A stretch of DNA of 58,779 nt from Oscillibacter sp. (GTDB lineage Bacteria; Bacillota; Clostridia; Oscillospirales; Oscillospiraceae), in contig JAFSRH010000023.1 in NCBI GenBank assembly GCA_017446225.1, positions 1-58,779 on the forward strand. The letters are read 5' to 3'. Each line of letters opens with the position of its first letter. Position 1 is the stretch's first letter. The notes below the pieces were generated by a model. That model was not told the DNA's origin, searched no databases, and was given only the letters and a program-made list of their open reading frames with translations. The position numbers and the translations under genes are program-made. Below are positions 1 through 6,577 of this stretch, in pieces.

Positions 1-1
1 C

Positions 2-166
2 GAAGCGCGGGTTAGAAAGGCCTTGGAGGCTCTGCCGGAAGTCGAAAAGGCCGTGGTCAGCCACGACAACGGGACGGCGGTCGTGACGCTCTCCGCGCCT
101 GTCAGTGACGAGGCCTTGACACAGGCCGTGGAAGCGCAAGATTACAAAGTGCTCGGCGTGGCGTAA
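2..166 (+). CDS. Heavy-metal-associated (HMA) domain, C-terminal fragment
   Basis: The reading frame is open from the window edge and ends in TAA at 164-166. Its 54 residues (VRKALEALPEVEKAVV, then a strand ending near TVVTLSAPVSDEAL and a final DYKVLGVA) match the second half of the ferredoxin-like fold of copper-binding HMA domains. The metal-binding CxxC loop would lie upstream, outside the window. It could be a free CopZ-like chaperone or the C-terminal HMA domain of a copper-exporting P-type ATPase; the fragment cannot tell these apart. A strong intrinsic terminator follows directly, so this is the last gene of its transcript. Confidence 0.75.
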   Translation, partial: EARVRKALEALPEVEKAVVSHDNGTAVVTLSAPVSDEALTQAVEAQDYKVLGVA

Positions 167-174
167 GACGAAGG

Positions 175-205
175 CCGGACAGGGTGCTGCCCTGTCCGGT
201 TTTTT
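175..205 (+). terminator. Intrinsic terminator after the HMA gene
   Basis: A perfect 10-bp stem (CCGGACAGGG / CCCTGTCCGG) with a 5-base loop is followed by six T residues. It begins 8 bases after the stop codon of the HMA-domain gene. Confidence 0.93.
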
Positions 206-216
206 CCGGAAAACGG

Positions 217-273
217 TAACAGACCTGTTATCCGCGCTATGGTTTTTGTAAGGGACCTTACATATGTCATATG
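217..273. repeat. Cluster of short palindromes upstream of the primosome operon
   Basis: Three dyads lie side by side: TAACAG-AC-CTGTTA (217-230), TGTAAGG-GA-CCTTACA (247-262) and CATATG-T-CATATG (261-273). They sit about 20 to 80 bases upstream of the promoter at 295-323. They have the size of operator sites, but no regulator is recognisable from the sequences. Confidence 0.45.
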
Positions 274-294
274 AAAACTCAAAAGAAAAAAAGA

Positions 295-323
295 GTGACA
301 AACGGAAAAACTTATGCTAAAAT
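295..323 (+). promoter_or_regulatory. Sigma-A promoter of the DUF2325-dnaD-dnaC operon
   Basis: GTGACA (295-300), a 17-base spacer and TAAAAT (318-323), with an extended -10 TG at 315-316. It lies about 65 bases upstream of the ATG at 389. The same extended -10 string, TGCTAAAAT, recurs at the helicase promoter (10199-10207). Confidence 0.8.
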
Positions 324-388
324 AGTTCTGCCTTTTCCAGCGTGGGAAAAGAAGAAGTTTTATCCATAATGATCCGGTACGGGAGGCG

Positions 389-2227
389 ATGTTTTTGAAC
401 AGAAAAAAAACGACACCGCGCGGAAAAACATGGCGTCTGGCGGGAGAAACCCTGTCGCCAATGACGCCCTCCGACGCGGAAGAGCGTCAAATCGCAGACA
501 TATTCTCCGGTTTTCAAAGTTTGGCCGTGGCGGAACCCGCGCGCGCAACCATGCGCGCCCGGGAAACCGCCCTTCGGGCCTGTCTGGGTTACTTTTTTGA
601 GCGTTTCGGCGATGCTTACGGACAGGAAGACGTCACACAGGCCCTGTCAACCGCGCTGGCCCTTCCGGTCAAAACGCCGGAATTCCGTTCGGTTCCCCTT
701 GCCGCCGCGCTCTGGATACTGGATTATGTCGAGGCGCGAAATTTACAGTCAGAATTCTTACCCCTTTTGCCGGAATCATGCCCACAGGAATTTGAACTTC
801 CCGTTTCCGTGCGCTTTCCAAGCGTCCTACTCCCGCGCCTGACGTATTTGTTGCTCAACCGGAAAAACAGTACCCTCCGGGAATTCCGGAAACTGACCGC
901 GCTGATCCGGAAAGAGGACGCCGCAAACCTGAGAGCGGCCTTCCGGGACGTGACGCTGGATTACTTCGGACGTTTTCTGGAAGTGTGCAGACGCGTGGCC
1001 CCCGCCGCCGTGGAACCGGCGCATACGCTTGCGCCGTTGCCGTCCGCAAAAGACCTTTTTTCCGCCGGGACCACACCGCCCCCGCGCAATATCCCGGAAC
1101 GTAGCCCCGATGTGGCCTTTCTGAGAAAGACCCCGTCCCTGATTGGTTTCTCTCCCGACAAAATGCAGTCGGAGCTTTACTACCGGCGTATGACCGACCT
1201 GTTGTCGGAGTTCACGGTACGCGACCCGTACGAAATCTGTGCGGCGTCCCTGCTTTTGGAGCGGGAAAACGACCTGCTGATGAATCTGAATACCCTGACA
1301 AACGCGGTCCTTGCCTGCGCCGAACAGCATTTGCCGTGGGCCAGAGGAAACGCGGAAGTTGTCTGTCCCCTGTACGATGGCGCGCCGGCCGGCAACGCGT
1401 TTTGTTACCCGCTCCGCACGCCGCCGGAACAGAACAATGTGCCGGACGGACAGTTATTTTCCGTGGAACAGCTTTTTTATTTCGCGACCGGCTACCTGCC
1501 GCCCCGTGACCGGGTCCCGTCCGGGACGCTGGAACGCTGGTTCAAGGAACAGGGCCTTTCCGACTCCGATTCCTGCGCCCTCTCCGCAATGGCAATGGCG
1601 TTTTCTCTGTTTGACGATGCCCGGACGGATATCGAGAGCGGCGTCTGGGACCGCGGCGATACGCCCTCCGGAGAGGAGCCGGACGCAAGTCCCGAACCCG
1701 ATAGCGCCGAACGTGTCGCCGAACTGACGCGGCAGTTGAAGTCCGCCAAACAGGCCGTCCATGACCGGGAACAGCTCGTCCGGCAGTTGGAAGAACAGCT
1801 CAGGGACGAGAACAGACGCGCCGAACAGGACCGCATGGAATTGCGCGGCCTGCGGGACACCCTTTTCCGTACCCGGGCCGGGGAAATCCCGGAATTTGCG
1901 GCCGCGGAAAGCCAGATACAGTTTCCGTGGCAAGTGCGCCGACGGGTACTCATCTTCGGCGGGCACGACACATGGAGCAAGTCTATCCGGCCTCTGCTCC
2001 CCGGCGCCAGATTCTTTCAACGCGAGTCCCTCCCGGACCTGAACGCCATTAAGGGCGCCGATGTGGTCTGGATACAGGCCAACGCCCTTTCTCATAAGTT
2101 CTACTACCGCATTATTGAGACCGCACGGAAAGAAAATATCCTCGTACGCTATTTCAGCTTCGCCAGCGCCCGGAAATGCGCCGAACAGGTCGTGGAAAAC
2201 GAGCTTTCGGAAACGCCGGATCCCTGA
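389..2227 (+). CDS. DUF2325 domain protein in a primosome operon
   Basis: A soluble 612-residue protein of unknown function. ATG at 389 follows GGGAGG. The C-terminal part (about residues 515-600) reads RRVLIFGGHDTWSKSIRPLLPG, then a segment GADVVWIQANALSHKFYY and an FSFASARKC end. This is the pattern of DUF2325, a small Rossmann-like domain with a GGH motif. Residues about 438-490 are a charged heptad-rich coiled coil. The long N-terminal part (1-400) is helix-rich and I do not recognise it. It is the first gene of an operon with dnaD and a dnaC-like gene, so a link to replication initiation or restart is inferred from context only. DUF2325 proteins are usually much shorter, so the large N-terminal extension is unusual. 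Confidence 0.72.
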   Translation: MFLNRKKTTPRGKTWRLAGETLSPMTPSDAEERQIADIFSGFQSLAVAEPARATMRARETALRACLGYFFERFGDAYGQEDVTQALSTALALPVKTPEFRSVPLAAALWILDYVEARNLQSEFLPLLPESCPQEFELPVSVRFPSVLLPRLTYLLLNRKNSTLREFRKLTALIRKEDAANLRAAFRDVTLDYFGRFLEVCRRVAPAAVEPAHTLAPLPSAKDLFSAGTTPPPRNIPERSPDVAFLRKTPSLIGFSPDKMQSELYYRRMTDLLSEFTVRDPYEICAASLLLERENDLLMNLNTLTNAVLACAEQHLPWARGNAEVVCPLYDGAPAGNAFCYPLRTPPEQNNVPDGQLFSVEQLFYFATGYLPPRDRVPSGTLERWFKEQGLSDSDSCALSAMAMAFSLFDDARTDIESGVWDRGDTPSGEEPDASPEPDSAERVAELTRQLKSAKQAVHDREQLVRQLEEQLRDENRRAEQDRMELRGLRDTLFRTRAGEIPEFAAAESQIQFPWQVRRRVLIFGGHDTWSKSIRPLLPGARFFQRESLPDLNAIKGADVVWIQANALSHKFYYRIIETARKENILVRYFSFASARKCAEQVVENELSETPDP

Positions 2228-2261
2228 CCGCGCGGCCTGACCTCTCGAAAGGAAGAACCCT

Positions 2262-3197
2262 GTGCCGAACATTCTGATTCATCCGCAAGACGAACCGTTT
2301 TTGATAAGTCCGCAAGCGCTCCGGCGTCTGCTGGACCGCGGGGACGCGGACGCCGCCCTTCTCTATCTTGCGCTTTTACGTCATCAGGGCGCCCTCTCCC
2401 CGCGTTCGCTCACCAAGGAACTGCGCTGGGACCCCGAACGCATGGACGCGGCGGAAACGGTCCTTCGGGAGCTGGAGCTGGTCGCCTCCGACCCCGGGGA
2501 CGAACGCGAGCCTGTGCAACAGGATTACCGGCAGGACGAAATCGCGTTTCAGTTGGAGAACAACCCGGAATTTTTACAGTTGACGGCGCAGGTGGAAAGC
2601 CGTCTGGGAAAACGTCTCTCCCCGCTGGACCTGTCCCGTCTGCTGGGCCTGATGAACGAACTGGACTTGCCCTCCGATGTTATTTACACGCTGGTCAACC
2701 ACTGCGTGGAGCGTTACGCCGCACGGCACGGCGCCGGACAGCGTCCCAAAATGGCGTATATCGAACGGACCGGGGCGCGCTGGTATCAGATGGGCATTCA
2801 CACGCAGGCCGCCGCCGCCGAGTATCTCAAACGTTACGCCAGACAGCAGGCCCATTACGCCGAATATATGCGCGTTCTGGAACTGGGGGACCGGCTTCCG
2901 GTCGGACTGGAAGAAAAGTACCTCGCGGCATGGCATGAAATGGGCTTCCCGCCGGAGGCGGTCGCGCTGGCCTACGAAAAAACGGTCCTGAACTGCCGGG
3001 AGTTCAAATGGAGCTACTGTAACGGCATCCTCAAACGCTGGGACCGGGACGGACTGCATACGCCGGAGGAAATCGAAAAGGACGAACAGGCCGGAAAAAA
3101 GAAGCCCGGAAAACGGCATAAGACCAATGAGGACGAAATCGGAAAGTATGTGCGGCAGTTGCAGAAGAAAATGGAGAAGGAACGGGACAGCACCTGA
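2262..3197 (+). CDS. DnaD domain primosome protein
   Basis: A 311-residue DnaD-like protein. The start is GTG at 2262, chosen because AAAGGAAG lies 6 bases upstream. Residues 1-95 form a winged-helix-like DnaD N-terminal domain (FLISPQALRRLLDRGD through LREL). Residues about 105-185 and 190-275 look like two copies of the DnaB_2/DnaD C-terminal helical domain, the second ending near EFKWSYCNGILKRWDRDGL, close to the family YxxxI-type end. The tail is lysine-rich, as is usual for DNA binding. In Bacillus, DnaD remodels DNA at oriC and restart forks and prepares loading of the replicative helicase. The gene lies 34 bases after the DUF2325 gene and 36 bases before the dnaC-like ATPase gene. Confidence 0.9.
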   Translation: MPNILIHPQDEPFLISPQALRRLLDRGDADAALLYLALLRHQGALSPRSLTKELRWDPERMDAAETVLRELELVASDPGDEREPVQQDYRQDEIAFQLENNPEFLQLTAQVESRLGKRLSPLDLSRLLGLMNELDLPSDVIYTLVNHCVERYAARHGAGQRPKMAYIERTGARWYQMGIHTQAAAAEYLKRYARQQAHYAEYMRVLELGDRLPVGLEEKYLAAWHEMGFPPEAVALAYEKTVLNCREFKWSYCNGILKRWDRDGLHTPEEIEKDEQAGKKKPGKRHKTNEDEIGKYVRQLQKKMEKERDST

Positions 3198-3233
3198 CCG
3201 TCCGCGCGATTCTACGGAAAGGCGGGTACGCCG

Positions 3234-4241
3234 ATGGCTTACGATGAGGAAATTTTACGCCGCGCCAGACAGCGTTTTGACGCCGCGCGGCAGGAGAGAC
3301 GCGCCACACTGGAAAGCCGGCGCGAAAACGCGTACCGCCGCCAGCCGCGGTTACGGGAAATTGACGCGGAACTTCGCAAAACGTCCGCGCGGACCCTCTC
3401 CGCCGCGCTCCGGCAGGGCGGCGACCCCGTGCGGGCCGTGCGGGAACTACAAAAGAACAACCTCGACCTTCAGGCGGAGAAAAAGTCCCTTCTCGCACAG
3501 CTCCGCCTCCCGATAGACTACCTCACCGAACAACCCGCCTGTCCGCTCTGTCAGGACAGCGGCTATACGGACGGCCATATGTGCCGCTGTCTCCGCAAAC
3601 TCTGCGCGCAGGAACAGCAGAAGGAACTTTCCAAAATGCTGGACCTCGGAAATCAAAGTTTTGAGAGTTTTTCGCTCCGGTGGTACTCGGACCGCGCGGA
3701 CCGGAAAACGGGCGTCTCCCCGCGGAAAAACATGGAAGCTATTTACGCGTCCTGTCTGGACTACGCGCGCAAGTTCGGGCCTGACAGCGGAAATCTGCTC
3801 TTTGTCGGCTCCACCGGACTGGGAAAAACGTTCCTGTCCGCCGCGATTGCCCGGGAAGTGAGTTCCGCCGGCTTTTCGGTGGTCTACGACAGCGCCGCGC
3901 ATATCTTTGAACGCTTTGAGGCCGAAAAATTCGACCGCGGAGAGGAGAACGCCGGACAGGACGTCAGCCGCGTGTTGCGCTGTGACCTGTTGATTCTGGA
4001 CGACCTCGGGACGGAAATGTCCTCGCCCTTCATCAAAAGCGCGCTGTACCGGATTGTCAACACCCGTCTGATGGAACGCCGTTCCACGATTCTGAGCACC
4101 AATCTGGAGCCGAAAAAACTTTCCAAATACTACTCCCCGCAAATCGCCTCCCGGATTGAGGGGGAGTACCAGATTTTCCCGTTTTTCGGGGACGACATCC
4201 GCCAGTTGCGGAAGGAAAATGACGGCGAGCCTCCGTTTTAA
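3234..4241 (+). CDS. DnaC/DnaI-like helicase-loader ATPase
   Basis: A 335-residue AAA+ ATPase of the DnaC/DnaI/IstB type. The N-terminal half has a coiled region and a zinc-binding-type cluster (CPLC, CRC and C between residues 103 and 124), as in DnaI. Walker A is GSTGLGKT at about 192-199 and Walker B is LLILDDLGTE at about 252-261. A sensor-like STNLEPKKLSKYYSPQIASRI segment marks the C-terminal end, with an arginine finger likely in SRIEG. Loaders of this family place the replicative DnaB-type helicase on DNA together with DnaD. The helicase gene itself is not in the window. ATG 3234 follows AAAGGCGGG. Confidence 0.92.
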   Translation: MAYDEEILRRARQRFDAARQERRATLESRRENAYRRQPRLREIDAELRKTSARTLSAALRQGGDPVRAVRELQKNNLDLQAEKKSLLAQLRLPIDYLTEQPACPLCQDSGYTDGHMCRCLRKLCAQEQQKELSKMLDLGNQSFESFSLRWYSDRADRKTGVSPRKNMEAIYASCLDYARKFGPDSGNLLFVGSTGLGKTFLSAAIAREVSSAGFSVVYDSAAHIFERFEAEKFDRGEENAGQDVSRVLRCDLLILDDLGTEMSSPFIKSALYRIVNTRLMERRSTILSTNLEPKKLSKYYSPQIASRIEGEYQIFPFFGDDIRQLRKENDGEPPF

Positions 4242-4263
4242 CGGACAGAAAGGGGTTTTATAT

Positions 4264-4608
4264 ATGGTAACGCGTTCGGAAAACTGTACCCGCCGGGACG
4301 AATGTCTCCGGAACGGCAAGGGCACGGTCAACATTAAAGACCTGACCAATCAAGAAGGCCTCTACGGACATGGGCGGCTCTTCGCCCATATCACCGTGGA
4401 ACCCGGCCATTCCATCGGCCTTCACAACCACGAGCACGAAACCGAATTCTTTTACATTCTCAGCGGGGAGGCCCTGTTCCTTGACAACGGCGCCCCCGTT
4501 ACGGTCAGGGCCGGGGACGTCTGCTCGACCGGCTACGGCGAAAGCCATTCCATTGAAAACGTCTCGGACGCGCCAATGGAAATGATCGCGCTTATCGTCA
4601 TGGAATGA
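4264..4608 (+). CDS. Small cupin-domain protein
   Basis: A 114-residue single-domain cupin. The start at 4264 is preferred to an in-frame upstream ATG at 4156, which lies inside the loader gene; AGAAAGGGG precedes 4264. The first cupin motif is visible as HNHEHETEFFYILSGE (metal ligands H, H, E), and the second as GYGESHSIENVS with its histidine. Such proteins bind a metal and act as isomerases, dioxygenases or ligand sensors; the substrate cannot be told. It lies 22 bases downstream of the helicase-loader gene and 33 bases upstream of the lipoprotein gene, so it is probably co-transcribed without an obvious functional link. Confidence 0.88.
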   Translation: MVTRSENCTRRDECLRNGKGTVNIKDLTNQEGLYGHGRLFAHITVEPGHSIGLHNHEHETEFFYILSGEALFLDNGAPVTVRAGDVCSTGYGESHSIENVSDAPMEMIALIVME

Positions 4609-4641
4609 AACGGCGTCCCGTTCCCTGTGGGGGTGTGAACC

Positions 4642-6564
4642 ATGAACAAACAACTTTGCCGTATTTTCTGGGCGGCGCTCCTGTCCGTGCTTTTATGCGC
4701 CTGCGGCGGCGGATACCGGCGGCAGTTGGAACAGGGCCGTTCCCAGATGGAACGGGGCCAGTATGAGGCGGCGGTGACAACCTACAGCGCCGCGCTGGAA
4801 AAAAACGCCCGCCGCGCGGAGGCCTACGAGGGGCGCGCCAACGCCTACGCCGCGCTGGCCGACCATGCCAAACCCTACAGTACGGAGCGCAACGCCTACC
4901 GCCGCGCCGCCCTGCTGGACTATAAAAAGGCCTGTGAACTTGACGGCGGCCCGGAGTACAAACTGACGCTGACAGACTATTATCTCCGTCTCGGGGACGA
5001 GGCCCTCTCCGAAGCGGAGGACGACTCCGCCCTCACCCATGCCTACAGTTACGAAATCGCGGGCAGTTACTATCAGGCCGCGCTGGACCTGAATCCGGAC
5101 AGCGGCGCGGCCTACAGTAAAATGGTCGCGCTCCTGCTGGCGGAGGACAAGGGGGACGAAGCCGCGGAACTGCTTCAACGCGCGCTGGCCGTTACGCGGA
5201 CCCCCGCGCTTGTCAGAGAACTGGAAGCCTTGCGCGCACAGATTGACGACCGCGAAGAACAGGCCCGCCGCGCCGATGCGCTCCGGATTCTTAAAGGCCT
5301 TCCCTATTACGGCAACCCGGAACAATGCCGCATGAGCGCGGAACAGGCGGTAGCCTGTGCCCGGATTCTCTCCGATGGCGTGCGCGGGAAGTTTTACGGC
5401 TTCAGCGGGTACGGAAAGCCGCTCTACGAAAAGCCCGTCTTTTGGGACGAACCCTATCCCGTACTGGGCTATGGGGCCTATGAGACCGACCGCGGGCGCG
5501 TCATGCTGGCCGACCTCGCCGGGGACGGTAACCCTTATCTGTGCCTGTTCAGTACGCTGGTGGACAGCAACTCGTTTCAAATCTACGGGTGGACGGACGG
5601 GGAATGGAAACTGAGCGCCGGAGAGGAGTCTTGGGGCGGACAGCAAAACGGCGTCCTGACGGCGCTTCCGGACGGCTCCGTAATCCTTGTGGAGACCGTC
5701 GCCACGGCCAACCGTACGCACAGCGGACAGACCTTCCGCTTCCGGGACGGCCGCGCCGTGGTCACCGAAAGCTGGTACGAGGCCCGCGAGAACGGGGAAA
5801 CCGTGGTCCGCGTCACAAGGGACGGCGCACAGTTGACCTATCCGCGGGAGCAGTGGGAGGTTACAACCGGCGTGTCCCCGGAGAATTGGGACCTGCCGTA
5901 CGCGTCCTTTACGGACACGCTTTCCGCCGCCTGTCCCCCGCGGGACATGGTCTCCTATCTCAACCAGTGGGCGGCCGCCGTCACGGACGGCGCGGCCGAA
6001 TACGTGGAAGTCCCCCCGGAGCACTCCGAACGTCACCGTATGGCTACCGCGCTGCTTCATAAACTGTTCGTGTTGGACCATCTGGACGCCGTCCGGCTGT
6101 GTTACGTCCGCCTGATGGACTGTAACGGGGACGGCATGGACGAACTCATCGCGGCCTTCTCCGGGACGTACCACGCGGAAAACGGCGCGGCCTGTCAGTT
6201 CGCGCTCTATGAGTGGAAAAACGGCGGACTGCTCGAACATCCCGGCGGGACCGGCTTTGACGAACTCCGTCTGGCCCGGAACAAAACCGACAACGGCCGG
6301 GGCGTTCTGGGTCTCGAACTGCGCGGGACCCTGACCCGTTACGCCTACACGTTCCTGAACGGCTCGGAAGAGTTTCAGGCCGACCCCACGGAAAACCGCT
6401 ACGAAATCGTCAAACACGGACAGGCCGCCGGAATCGCGGAATCGGAATACGATGTGCTCAGGGGACAGTACGAAGTTCTCGAACGCGTGGTGGACTATCA
6501 TCAGCTCGGCGAGGACCGCAACTATGAACGGGTCGTGACCTCTCTGTACAATATGCGAAGCTGA
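4642..6564 (+). CDS. TPR-repeat lipoprotein
   Basis: A 640-residue exported lipoprotein. The signal peptide ends in a lipobox with the lipidated cysteine at residue 21 (LLCA/C). Residues about 28-200 contain tetratricopeptide-like helices (ERGQYEAAVTTYSAALEKNARRAEAYEGRANAY and SYYQAALDLNPDSGAAYSKMVALL). The C-terminal two thirds is rich in beta strands and has repeated D-x-N/D-G-D elements (VMLADLAGDGNPYLC, LMDCNGDGMDELIAAF), recalling calcium-binding FG-GAP/VCBS-like repeats. I do not recognise a specific family. It is probably anchored outside the membrane. It ends 13 bases before the propeller/HD-GYP sensor gene, which is also largely extracytoplasmic, so the two may interact; that is inference. 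Confidence 0.8.
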   Translation: MNKQLCRIFWAALLSVLLCACGGGYRRQLEQGRSQMERGQYEAAVTTYSAALEKNARRAEAYEGRANAYAALADHAKPYSTERNAYRRAALLDYKKACELDGGPEYKLTLTDYYLRLGDEALSEAEDDSALTHAYSYEIAGSYYQAALDLNPDSGAAYSKMVALLLAEDKGDEAAELLQRALAVTRTPALVRELEALRAQIDDREEQARRADALRILKGLPYYGNPEQCRMSAEQAVACARILSDGVRGKFYGFSGYGKPLYEKPVFWDEPYPVLGYGAYETDRGRVMLADLAGDGNPYLCLFSTLVDSNSFQIYGWTDGEWKLSAGEESWGGQQNGVLTALPDGSVILVETVATANRTHSGQTFRFRDGRAVVTESWYEARENGETVVRVTRDGAQLTYPREQWEVTTGVSPENWDLPYASFTDTLSAACPPRDMVSYLNQWAAAVTDGAAEYVEVPPEHSERHRMATALLHKLFVLDHLDAVRLCYVRLMDCNGDGMDELIAAFSGTYHAENGAACQFALYEWKNGGLLEHPGGTGFDELRLARNKTDNGRGVLGLELRGTLTRYAYTFLNGSEEFQADPTENRYEIVKHGQAAGIAESEYDVLRGQYEVLERVVDYHQLGEDRNYERVVTSLYNMRS

Positions 6565-6577
6565 GGAAGGAGCATCC

